36,896 bases of DNA, taken from NCBI GenBank assembly GCA_049642465.1, contig JBAROV010000152.1, positions 1 to 36,896 of the forward strand. The letters run 5' to 3'. The stretch is from CAWDPQ01 sp049642465 (GTDB taxonomy: Bacteria > Acidobacteriota > Vicinamibacteria > Vicinamibacterales > 2-12-FULL-66-21). Shown piece by piece: positions 16,832-23,626 of the stretch (the first letter of the stretch is position 1; each line of letters begins with the position of its first letter). The notes beneath the pieces are model-generated. The model had not been told where the DNA came from. It saw nothing but the letters and a program-made list of their open reading frames with translations, and made no database searches. A program made the translations under genes and the position numbers.

Positions 16832-16919
16832 CCGTCCTGCCCGCCTTCGCCAAGGCTCCGGCGGGCCTCGCCGTAGCTTGTCGCCTGTAGGGACGCGACA
16901 AGCGAAGGCGGGCCGTCCT
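16832..16919 (+). repeat. REP/MITE-like intergenic element, copy B
   Basis: The most symmetrical of the three copies. CCCGCCTTCGC (16840-16850) is exactly complementary to GCGAAGGCGGG (16902-16912) about 50 nt later, and both ends are bordered by CCGTCCT in the same orientation (16832-16838 and 16913-16919). Inside are a CCCGCC/GGCGGG hairpin and a TGTCGC/GCGACA hairpin. The border heptamer recurs in other copies, so it belongs to the element and is not a target-site duplication. It lies 8 nt after the iolE stop. Confidence 0.88.
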
Positions 16920-16963
16920 CCCGTCCCCTAAGCTCGAATACCGTCGCGCGATCACAATCTCGT

Positions 16964-18280
16964 ATGTGGCCGCACATCGTCAGCACATCTACCAGTGATT
17001 TCGCGCCGGTTTTGCTGGCAAAGGGGTTGCTGCCCGAAACAGGCAGCATGCTCGGCGTTCTGCGCTTCCTCGGCGGCATATTCTTTCTCGCTCTGGCATC
17101 CCTGACGCTCCTGCGGCCCCCCACGCGCCTCCTTTGGGCGGCGAGTGTGGCGGCCACGGAATGGGGGTATTGGCTCGCGCTGGGCGCGCTGGTCGTCCTC
17201 ATTCCGACGCGCTCCAATCCGCGTCTCGGCAAGCTCGGGGCGCTGCTGACGCTCTGCGCAATCGGACTGTTCGTCATGCCGGTGGTTCGCGCGAAGCAAC
17301 TGAACGCGACGCTGCCGCCGTCACTCGAAGCCCGGTTCGGTCCCGTGCAGCGACACCGGAACGACTTCGCGGCGCCGCCGCGGCCCGAGCCGGTGAATCT
17401 CGCCGAGCTGCTCAATCCGGCCGACACGCCGGCCGTTCGCTACGAAGAACGGGTGTTTGCGGCGCACGACGGGCAGAGCCTCTCGCTCGGCATCTACCGG
17501 CCCGCTTACGTCCACGGACCCGTGCCTGTCATTCTCGTGATACACGGCGGAAGCTGGCGCGACGGAAACCGCCACGACTTCGGTCCGTTCAACGCGTACC
17601 TCGCATCACGCGATTACGTCGTCGCTGCCATGGATTACAGGCTGGCACCGCGCTGGCGCTTCCCAGCCGCGCGAGACGATGTACTTTCAGCCCTTGCCTA
17701 CCTGAAAGTGTACGCGTCCGAACTGAACATCGATGCCACGCGCATGGCATTGCTGGGGCGAGCCGCCGGCGGACAGCTCGCGCTGCTCGCGGCCTACACA
17801 GCGCAGGAACCGGCGATCAGAGGGGTGATCTCCCTCTATGCTCCATCGGATCTTCGCTACGAGTACGAGCACCCGGCGCCCTCGAAGTTGACGGATACGC
17901 GCGCGGCACTCGAGGCCTATCTTGGTGGCCCGCCTGGATCGGGGGCAGAAGACGCATATTTTGCGGCGTCGCCGGTGAATTTCGTGGCGGCATCATCGCC
18001 GCCATCGCTGCTCGTGCATGGCGCCAGGGATCCAATCGTGGCGCTCGATGAGGCGTCCCGGCTCGAAGCCAAGCTGCGGGCCGTCGGTGCAAAACACTTG
18101 CTGGTTCGTCTGCCGTGGGCGACGCACCTGTGCGACAAGAGTTTTGGTGGGCCATGCGGGCAGATCGTCGCCTATTCGGTCGAGCGGTTTCTGGATTCCG
18201 TCATGCGCGGTCCGGCGGCCGAGCCGGCCGCATCACCAAAACGGCCGACGATTCAGGCGAAAAAGACCAAAGCGCCCTAG
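16964..18280 (+). CDS. membrane-anchored alpha/beta hydrolase with Ser-to-Ala nucleophile (probable pseudoenzyme)
   Basis: 438 aa. Three to four hydrophobic segments in residues 29-110 precede an esterase/lipase-type alpha/beta hydrolase domain (about 155-415). The oxyanion motif V-I-H-G-G-S-W is present, as are plausible Asp (H-G-A-R-D-P) and His (W-A-T-H-L-C-D) triad members. The nucleophile elbow reads L-G-R-A-A-G-G where G-R-S-A-G-G is expected: codon 267 is GCC (17762-17764), one base from the serine codon TCC. Either the enzyme is inactive and acts as a binder, or this is a recent mutation or base error. The start at 16964 is supported by CACAAT 5 nt upstream, an alternative being ATG 17048. 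Only 2 nt separate it from the convergent phosphatase gene. Confidence 0.8.
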   Translation: MWPHIVSTSTSDFAPVLLAKGLLPETGSMLGVLRFLGGIFFLALASLTLLRPPTRLLWAASVAATEWGYWLALGALVVLIPTRSNPRLGKLGALLTLCAIGLFVMPVVRAKQLNATLPPSLEARFGPVQRHRNDFAAPPRPEPVNLAELLNPADTPAVRYEERVFAAHDGQSLSLGIYRPAYVHGPVPVILVIHGGSWRDGNRHDFGPFNAYLASRDYVVAAMDYRLAPRWRFPAARDDVLSALAYLKVYASELNIDATRMALLGRAAGGQLALLAAYTAQEPAIRGVISLYAPSDLRYEYEHPAPSKLTDTRAALEAYLGGPPGSGAEDAYFAASPVNFVAASSPPSLLVHGARDPIVALDEASRLEAKLRAVGAKHLLVRLPWATHLCDKSFGGPCGQIVAYSVERFLDSVMRGPAAEPAASPKRPTIQAKKTKAP

Positions 18281-18282
18281 GG

Positions 18283-18786
18283 TTACTTCTTGTGTGACTC
18301 GATGTATCGCCGCGCGAACTCCTCGAGATGCGGCGCATTCACCAAGCCGACTTTCTTTCCCTCCTCCAGCGCCGCTTCGATGCTCATCCCGTCGCGCAGC
18401 GCGCGCCGAATCGTCCAGAACGCGCCGACTCGGATAGCGGCCGTGCAATGAATGAACATCGGACGATTGGCAGGGTCGTCGGTGATCTTGAGGAACTCGT
18501 CGGCTTGGGCGTCCGTCGGATTCGAGTAGACGACAGGGATGTTGAAGTACTTGAGCCCGGCCTGCTCCACGGCGGCACGTTCCTCCTCCGCACGGTGTTC
18601 CGACGGCTGTCGCAGATTGAGCACGGCCTTCACACCATCTGCCTTCAGCGTGGCGAAGTGCTCGATTCGCGGCTGGCCGCCGGTACAGAACTGCGGTGTC
18701 ACTTGGAGGAAGTTGCGGATCGGCGGTAGTTCCTGGCTCTGAACCTGAACCGTAAGCATGACGAGCAGGGGAATCAGAACGGCCAT
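18283..18786 (-). CDS. secreted tyrosine-phosphatase-like protein (DUF442/DSP-related)
   Basis: 167 aa from ATG 18784-18786, giving a signal peptide (M-A-V-L-I-P-L-L-V-M-L-T-V). An in-frame extension to 18912 would be translated from the low-complexity array and is rejected. The domain has the layout of DUF442 or dual-specificity-phosphatase-like proteins: G-G-Q-P near residue 36, V-L-N-L-R near 55, and the P-loop F-I-H-C-T-A-A-I-R-V-G. As counted the loop is C-x4-R, one residue shorter than the classical C-x5-R; I believe this occurs in this subgroup, but activity should not be assumed. TACAAT (complement of 18793-18798) lies 6 nt before the ATG, suggesting a leaderless transcript. Confidence 0.72.
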   Translation of the reverse strand: MAVLIPLLVMLTVQVQSQELPPIRNFLQVTPQFCTGGQPRIEHFATLKADGVKAVLNLRQPSEHRAEEERAAVEQAGLKYFNIPVVYSNPTDAQADEFLKITDDPANRPMFIHCTAAIRVGAFWTIRRALRDGMSIEAALEEGKKVGLVNAPHLEEFARRYIESHKK

Positions 18787-18792
18787 AGCGAG

Positions 18793-18798
18793 ATTGTA
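18793..18798 (-). promoter_or_regulatory. -10-like box for a leaderless phosphatase transcript
   Basis: TACAAT on the minus strand, with 6 nt between it and the ATG at 18786, would place the transcription start at or within 1-2 nt of the start codon. No Shine-Dalgarno sequence is present and no clear -35 was found at 16-18 nt. The surrounding string ACAATCTCG recurs before the hydrolase start at 16964. Confidence 0.4.
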
Positions 18799-18814
18799 TC
18801 CTTGTAACGACGCA

Positions 18815-19045
18815 GGATTGACGAGTGCAGACCGAGGACTGACGATTGCACTGATTGACGACCGACGATTGAAGTGTCGATTGTCGATTGCATTGGCGAT
18901 TGTCGATTGCATTGGCGATTGCGATTGACTCCATCATCAATCCTCAATCCCAATCATCAATTCCACAATCCAATCACCAATCCACAATCCAATCATCAAT
19001 CCACAATCAATGCAATCGTCACTCTGCAGTCTGCAATCCTCAATC
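18815..19045. repeat. GATTG/CAATC low-complexity array with 19-bp periodicity and inverted halves
   Basis: The left half is rich in GATTG on the plus strand and includes an exact 19-bp tandem (TCGATTGCATTGGCGATTG at 18884-18902 and 18903-18921). The right half is rich in CAATC and includes a near-exact 19-bp tandem (CCACAATCCAATCACCAAT at 18963-18981, with one change at 18982-19000). The halves are mirror-complementary, so the region could form large cruciforms or RNA stems. It fills the gap between two divergent genes and continues into the first codons of the rightward one. Confidence 0.85.
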
Positions 19046-19846
19046 ATCGCGGCGCTTCTCCTGTTCCAAGCCTTTCCAGCGGTTGACGCGTTTATGCGGA
19101 AGGTGCGGGAAGTTACGCGGCTGGACTACGAGATACAGAAGGAGTTCACCTACACCGAGCGCCGCCGCGACATCCGAATGTCGCCGTTCGGTAAAGTGAC
19201 CGTTGGTCCAGTGCGCACGTTCGAGGTGTATCCGTCGCCCATTCCGGGACGGACCTACAAACGACTGCTCGCCGTTGACGGCAAGCCGCTCGACGCTGCG
19301 GAGCTTGCGCGGCGAGATGCCGAGCGGCGGAAATCTCTCGCTGAACTCCGGGATGAAACGCCGCGCAAGCGGTCCGAGCGATTGAGAGAAGAAGAAGAGG
19401 AGAAGCGCGAGCGGAACGCCGTGCTCGACGATGCGTTGGCCGTCTTCGAGATCGCATTCGTCGGCCGCCGCGTCGTGGAAGGACAACACCTCCTGGTCGG
19501 CAGGGCGACGCCGCGACGGCATGCGCGCGTCACCACGCGTGAAGGCAAGTGGATGAAGCAGTTCGCCGGAGAGGTTTGGATTTCGGAGTCCGACTATCAA
19601 ATCGCACGACTGGACATGCGTGCGATCGACGATGTCTCGATTGGCTGGGGGATCGTGGGACGCGTGAACGAGGGCAGCCGGTTCGTATTCGCGCGTCGAA
19701 AGATTGAAGACACGTGGCTCCCGTCGGAAGTGATTTTTGATGCCACGGGGCGCACCTTGCTCTTCCGCAAATTCGAAGTTCACACCACGACGACATTCTC
19801 GGATTATCGGAGAGTGCCTCCGAACGGGTCATTGGAGAAATTCTGA
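19010..19846 (+). CDS. secreted protein of unknown function
   Basis: 278 aa; I do not recognise a named family. The N-terminus (M-Q-S-S-L-C-S-L-Q-S-S-I-I-A-A-L-L-L-F) reads as a signal peptide, and its first 12 or so codons are encoded by the tail of the CAATC array. The middle (about 100-140) is a charged, coiled-coil-like stretch with a run of glutamates (R-L-R-E-E-E-E-E-K-R-E-R). The C-terminal half has alternating beta-like segments (W-I-S-E-S-D-Y-Q-I-A-R-L-D-M-R, L-P-S-E-V-I-F-D-A-T-G) that recall LolA-like periplasmic folds, but this is only an impression. No Shine-Dalgarno precedes ATG 19010; an alternative start at 19094 would lose the signal peptide. Confidence 0.65.
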   Translation: MQSSLCSLQSSIIAALLLFQAFPAVDAFMRKVREVTRLDYEIQKEFTYTERRRDIRMSPFGKVTVGPVRTFEVYPSPIPGRTYKRLLAVDGKPLDAAELARRDAERRKSLAELRDETPRKRSERLREEEEEKRERNAVLDDALAVFEIAFVGRRVVEGQHLLVGRATPRRHARVTTREGKWMKQFAGEVWISESDYQIARLDMRAIDDVSIGWGIVGRVNEGSRFVFARRKIEDTWLPSEVIFDATGRTLLFRKFEVHTTTTFSDYRRVPPNGSLEKF

Positions 19847-20029
19847 ACTCAGCAGTTGCGCCGAAGAGTAATCCACGACACAGGCTGTCCCGCCGCCAAT
19901 CTGGAATCCCGTCGAGAACTCCCTGATAAATCGCGGCTTGTCGCGCAGCAACTCAGCCGTAGGTGCGCAGGCATACCTGATGCAGTTCGCCACCTCTGCG
20001 GTGATCTCACCGCGAGGAGGTAAACCAAG

Positions 20030-20638
20030 ATGGTGCGTAACAGGTTTGTGGTGGGTCTCGCGACCGCGCTGGCGGCGCTGAGCATCGCGTGCGCTGAGAC
20101 GGACCCGGGTATCACCACGGCGGTGAAGTCGAAGCTGGCGGCTGACGACACGGTCAAGGCGTACAAGATCGACGTCGACACCAAAGATCACGTCGTCACG
20201 CTGACGGGAACCGTGGACAACTCGGCGGCTAAAGAGCGCGCCGTCACCCTTGCCCGCTCGACCGATGGCGTCAACAACGTCATTGACAATCTGACGGTGG
20301 CTCCGGGTGCGACGCCGACGACGGGGATCGACGACAAGGCAGCCGAAATGAAAGATCGAGCCGGCGACAAGGTTGACTCCGCTCAGAAGAAGGCTGGAGA
20401 CGCCGCGGATCGAGCCGGCGAAGTCCTCGGCGATGCGGCGATCACGACTGCCGTCAAGTCGAAGTTTCTGGCCGACACGAGTGTCTCCGGCATGAAGATC
20501 GACGTCGACACCACCGATGGCGTGGTCACGCTCCAGGGCACGGTTCCGAGCGCAGCCGAAAAACGCCGCGCCGTTGAACTCGCGAAGGAGACGACAGGCG
20601 TCAAGTCGGTCAGGGATCAGCTGAAGGTCGGAAAGTAA
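20030..20638 (+). CDS. two-BON-domain periplasmic lipoprotein
   Basis: 202 aa. A signal sequence ends in L-S-I-A-C, a loose lipobox. Two BON domains follow, at about 28-95 and 135-200, nearly repeating each other (I-T-T-A-V-K-S-K-L-A...V-V-T-L-T-G-T-V and I-T-T-A-V-K-S-K-F-L...V-V-T-L-Q-G-T-V). They are joined by a Lys/Asp/Ala-rich linker predicted to be helical. BON proteins of the OsmY kind bind membranes and respond to envelope or osmotic stress; that role is inferred. Strong Shine-Dalgarno GAGGAGG at 20014-20020, 9 nt before ATG, in contrast to several neighbours that lack one. A strong hairpin follows the stop. The 183 bp upstream hold nothing else I can name. Confidence 0.88.
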   Translation: MVRNRFVVGLATALAALSIACAETDPGITTAVKSKLAADDTVKAYKIDVDTKDHVVTLTGTVDNSAAKERAVTLARSTDGVNNVIDNLTVAPGATPTTGIDDKAAEMKDRAGDKVDSAQKKAGDAADRAGEVLGDAAITTAVKSKFLADTSVSGMKIDVDTTDGVVTLQGTVPSAAEKRRAVELAKETTGVKSVRDQLKVGK

Positions 20639-20647
20639 GCGTGAGAA

Positions 20648-20677
20648 CGAAGGAGGAAGGGAGTCCTTCCTCCTTCG
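20648..20677 (+). terminator. strong hairpin after the BON gene
   Basis: A perfect 13-bp stem: CGAAGGAGGAAGG pairs with CCTTCCTCCTTCG around the loop GAGT, starting 9 nt after the BON stop. The tail is only moderately T-rich (GATTTGTCT). It isolates the highly translated-looking BON gene from the nuclease gene downstream. Confidence 0.8.
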
Positions 20678-20688
20678 ATCGATTTGTC

Positions 20689-20694
20689 TACAAT
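20689..20694 (+). promoter_or_regulatory. -10-like box for a leaderless nuclease transcript
   Basis: TACAAT with 8 nt to the ATG at 20703; there is no Shine-Dalgarno sequence. The preceding terminator leaves little room for read-through, so an own promoter here is expected. Confidence 0.4.
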
Positions 20695-20702
20695 GGCGGC
20701 GC

Positions 20703-21458
20703 ATGCTCCGCCGCGCGGCCGCGCTCACGCGCTTCCTCGTCCTGTCTGCGTTGGCGTTGGTCGGTTCGGCGTGTGGCTCGGATTCGAGCCCGACTCCGCC
20801 AACCGGGCCGCCGGGCGGCACGCCGCGGCAAAGCGTCACGTCGATCACCGACGGCGACACGGTCCGTTTCAGCCCGTCTTTTCTCGGGTTGACCTCTCTT
20901 CGCTTTCTGAACATCGATGCGCCGGAGCTCGGCGGCGCCGGTCAGGAACCGTGGGCCACGACCTCACGGACGAACATGCAGCAGCTGCTGCCGGTTGGCG
21001 CCGAGATCTCGATTGAGACCGACGTCGATCGGACGGATTCCTTCAATCGCGTGCTTGGCCATGCGGTCCGTCTCGACGGGATGAACGTCAACCGGGAGCA
21101 GCTGCGTCAGGGCCACGCCGTGCTGTATGTCATCTGGCCCAACATGGCGCACTTCAGCGATTATCGCAGCGCGCAGCTCGAAGCGCAGACCGCCGGTCGT
21201 GGCGTCTGGAACTCGGCCGACCCGCTGCGGGAGATGCCGTTCGAATACCGGCTTCGACAGGATCGCGAGGCGCCGTTCCGGCCAGTCGGCGATTTCTTCA
21301 CGCACGCCTACGTCGAGCCGGCCGATTACGGCCGTGTCCACGTCAACAACCGCGTCTTCTTCAATACGCGCACCGACGCCGATGCTGCCGGCTATCGGGC
21401 GTGCAGCCGCGACGATCGCGGCGAGTACAGCCGCGCGTGCTTCGCGGGCGGCAACTGA
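20703..21458 (+). CDS. SNase-like (thermonuclease) lipoprotein with C-terminal Ada-like motif
   Basis: 251 aa. The signal peptide ends G-S-A-C (C24, lipobox-like), followed by a Pro/Gly linker. The staphylococcal-nuclease domain (about 44-180) has D-G-D-T (50-53), R-F-L-N-I-D-A-P-E (R67, D72, E75, matching R35, D40 and E43 of the archetype) and a second arginine in F-N-R-V-L-G-H (R116, matching R87), so the active site looks complete. The last 70 residues lie outside the nuclease fold; N-N-R-V-F-F-N-T-R-T-D-A-D-A-A-G-Y-R-A-C resembles the end of the Ada-type metal-binding module. Likely an envelope-anchored, Ca2+-dependent nuclease. Ends 5 nt before arfB. Confidence 0.85.
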   Translation: MLRRAAALTRFLVLSALALVGSACGSDSSPTPPTGPPGGTPRQSVTSITDGDTVRFSPSFLGLTSLRFLNIDAPELGGAGQEPWATTSRTNMQQLLPVGAEISIETDVDRTDSFNRVLGHAVRLDGMNVNREQLRQGHAVLYVIWPNMAHFSDYRSAQLEAQTAGRGVWNSADPLREMPFEYRLRQDREAPFRPVGDFFTHAYVEPADYGRVHVNNRVFFNTRTDADAAGYRACSRDDRGEYSRACFAGGN

Positions 21459-21463
21459 AACTG

Positions 21464-21883
21464 ATGCGAATCACCGACACGATCGTGATTGATGAATCAG
21501 AACTGGAGGAACGGTTCGTCCGGGCCTCCGGGCCTGGCGGTCAGAACGTCAACAAGGTCGCGACGGCGGTACAGCTGCGGTTCGACGCCGCCCGATCCTC
21601 GGCGCTGACGCCAGAGGTTCGCGAACGACTCCGGCAACTGGCGGGCAGCCGCATCACCGCTGATGGCGTGCTCGTCATCGATGCGCGACGCCACCGCACG
21701 CAGGCGCAGAATCGAGAAGATGCGCGTGAGCGACTGGCGGACCTGATCCGGCGCGCCACCATAGCGCCACGTCGTCGCCGCAAGACGCGGCCGACGGGCC
21801 AATCGATTGAGCGGCGGGTGCAGTCCAAGCGTCAGCGCGCGGCGACGAAAAAGTGGCGCCGACCGGTTACCGGCGACGAGTGA
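21464..21883 (+). CDS. arfB: alternative ribosome-rescue factor ArfB (peptidyl-tRNA hydrolase)
   Basis: 139 aa from ATG 21464, 5 nt after the nuclease stop. The catalytic G-G-Q (25-27) sits in the class-I release-factor context S-G-P-G-G-Q-N-V-N-K. The very basic C-terminal tail (R-R-R-R-K-T-R-P-T, S-K-R-Q-R-A-A-T-K-K-W) is the part that enters the empty mRNA channel of stalled ribosomes in known ArfB. Length and tail fit ArfB rather than RF1/RF2 or RF-H. It hydrolyses peptidyl-tRNA on non-stop complexes. Coupling to the nuclease gene is by proximity only. Confidence 0.92.
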   Translation: MRITDTIVIDESELEERFVRASGPGGQNVNKVATAVQLRFDAARSSALTPEVRERLRQLAGSRITADGVLVIDARRHRTQAQNREDARERLADLIRRATIAPRRRRKTRPTGQSIERRVQSKRQRAATKKWRRPVTGDE

Positions 21884-21911
21884 GACGTGAAAACGAATCT
21901 CCTGTGACCCG

Positions 21912-23471
21912 TCACCAGGGCACAGACGGTGAACGATAGAAGTTGACGCCCAGCGCCGACAACCGCGGCCCGTGCGCGGCGAGGCGACCACGAAAATCCT
22001 CCCAGTTGCGCGCGGCGGGACTCCATCCGATTTCCGCAATCGCCAGCAGCCGCGGGAACGCCATGAATTCCACATCCCGGATATTCCCGAGCGTCTCCGT
22101 CCAGACCGGGGCTTCGACGCCAAGCAGGGCGCTCTCCGGAACGCCTTGCACGATCGTGGCGGGATCCCAGTCGTACGCGTCTCTCACCTCGATGTTCGCC
22201 GCCCAGTTCAATCCTATCGGCGTGCTGTTGTCGTACTTCATGTCGAGATACGCGCGCCTGGCGGTCGACATGATCACCTTGGCACCCTTGCTCACGGCGG
22301 CAGCGGGCGCGCCGTCGGGACGCCAATGCTGCACGATCGTCGACGGCACCAGCGTCGCCGGAGCGATTTCATCCCACCCGACTATCTGCTTGCCGTGCGA
22401 TTGCACGATCTTCTGCACCCGCTCGATGAACTGGACGTACTGCTGCGGCGTGAGCGTCTTGACCTCGTCTCCACCAATGTGGAAATACGGCGTTGGCGTC
22501 AGCGCCGCAATCTCACCTACCACGTCGTCGATGAACCGGTAGGTGACATCCTTGTCCACGCACAGCGCGCTGAAGCCGACTTCAATCCCCGTGTACAGGT
22601 CGCGGGCTTTGCCGTCGCAATTCAGCTCGGCGTACGAGGCGAGCGCGGCGTTGGTGTGCCCTGGCATGTCGATCTCGGGGACGATGGTGATGAATCGGTC
22701 GCGGGCGTACGCCACGATGTCGGAGTACTCGGCCTGAGTGTAGAAACCTCCTGGCCCGCCGCCCACTTCGGTGCTGCCGCCGCGAGTCGTCAAGTTCGGC
22801 CAGGACTTGATTTCTATGCGCCAGCCTTGATCGTCGGCCAGGTGCAGGTGCAGGCGGTTGAACTTGTAGAGCGCGATCAGGTCGATGTAGCGCTTGATCT
22901 CGTCGACGGTAAAGAAATGCCGCGCGACGTCGAGCATGGCGCCGCGCCACTCGAATCGGGGCCTGTCGGTAATCCGGACCGGCGCCACCTGTATCGGCCG
23001 GTTCTTGTCCGCGCGCACGGCCTCGAACTCGATGAAGGCTGGCAGCAGTTGCCGGAGCGTTTGCACGCCGTAGAAGAGTCCCGCGTGTCGCGCGGCGGCA
23101 ATCGTGATGCTCGAACTGTCGACAGTGAGCACGTAGGCCTCCGGGCCGCCCTCGGCACCGAGGCGGAGGTGTATGCCCGATCCCGCTGCAGCGGCAGGCG
23201 TGTTCCGGACGGGCAGCGGAGCGGGTCCCGCCGCCAGACCGATCACGTCGGAGAGATACAGCCCAATCCGTTGTGCCTCCGGGTCACCGGCCGGGACGTA
23301 AATGACCGTGTCAGGTCCGAGCGTAACGGGCTGACCCGAAGCAGCTTCAACGTTCTGGGGCACAGGAATCAGGTTCTGCATTGGCGGTCGGGAGGTGGTG
23401 GTTGGCGCCTGCGTCGTCGCGCACGACGCGCACAGGAGCAGAGTCGCCGGCATCGTGATGATCCGTTGCAT
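21912..23471 (-). CDS. GH20 beta-N-acetylhexosaminidase, secreted or lipoprotein
   Basis: 519 aa. A short signal sequence with cysteines at 14 and 17 (L-L-L-C-A-S-C) suggests a lipoprotein. A GH20 N-terminal domain (about 35-165) is followed by the catalytic TIM barrel with R-G-A-M-L-D-V-A-R-H-F, L-H-L-H-L-A-D-D-Q-G-W, P-E-I-D-M-P-G-H and the catalytic pair D335-E336 in H-I-G-G-D-E-V. It removes terminal beta-GlcNAc/GalNAc by substrate-assisted catalysis, fitting use of chitin or peptidoglycan fragments. Upstream on the same strand TAAAAT (complement of 23478-23483) is 6 nt from the ATG, with no Shine-Dalgarno, consistent with a leaderless message. Convergent with arfB, 28 nt apart. Confidence 0.93.
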   Translation of the reverse strand: MQRIITMPATLLLCASCATTQAPTTTSRPPMQNLIPVPQNVEAASGQPVTLGPDTVIYVPAGDPEAQRIGLYLSDVIGLAAGPAPLPVRNTPAAAAGSGIHLRLGAEGGPEAYVLTVDSSSITIAAARHAGLFYGVQTLRQLLPAFIEFEAVRADKNRPIQVAPVRITDRPRFEWRGAMLDVARHFFTVDEIKRYIDLIALYKFNRLHLHLADDQGWRIEIKSWPNLTTRGGSTEVGGGPGGFYTQAEYSDIVAYARDRFITIVPEIDMPGHTNAALASYAELNCDGKARDLYTGIEVGFSALCVDKDVTYRFIDDVVGEIAALTPTPYFHIGGDEVKTLTPQQYVQFIERVQKIVQSHGKQIVGWDEIAPATLVPSTIVQHWRPDGAPAAAVSKGAKVIMSTARRAYLDMKYDNSTPIGLNWAANIEVRDAYDWDPATIVQGVPESALLGVEAPVWTETLGNIRDVEFMAFPRLLAIAEIGWSPAARNWEDFRGRLAAHGPRLSALGVNFYRSPSVPW

Positions 23472-23477
23472 CGCGGG

Positions 23478-23483
23478 ATTTTA
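23478..23483 (-). promoter_or_regulatory. -10-like box for a leaderless GH20 transcript
   Basis: TAAAAT on the minus strand, 6 nt before the ATG (23469-23471). It lies between the start codon and repeat copy C, whose nearest bases would fall at the -35 position; no TTGACA-like box is visible there. Confidence 0.45.
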
Positions 23484-23502
23484 GCGCGGGCCGCCCGAAC
23501 TG

Positions 23503-23588
23503 CCGTCCTCCCCGCCTCCGCCAAGGCTCCGGCGGGCCTCGCCGTAGCTGTCGCCTGCATTCTGCGCGACAGCGAAGGCGGGCCGTCC
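23503..23588 (+). repeat. REP/MITE-like intergenic element, copy C
   Basis: Same orientation as copy B and the same order of parts: border CCGTCCT, CCCGCC/GGCGGG hairpin, CCTCGCCGTAGC spacer, TGTCGC/GCGACA hairpin, and end GCGAAGGCGGGCCGTCC. One base of the left outer arm differs from copy B (CCGCCTCCGC). It sits between the divergent GH20 and ADOP genes, a position where a terminator is not needed, which argues for a mobile or structural role instead. Confidence 0.88.
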
Positions 23589-23626
23589 CCGAACTCCCGG
23601 CCCCCCGACACTCGTAAGTACTCCCG

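Noticed and set aside
16832..16919. CCGTCCT heptamers flanking repeat copy B as a target-site duplication
   Set aside because: The same heptamer borders copy C at another locus and one end of copy A, so it belongs to the element itself.
18815..19045. CRISPR array
   Set aside because: The units are 19 bp, adjoin without unique spacers and occur in opposite orientations in the two halves; no cas gene is nearby.
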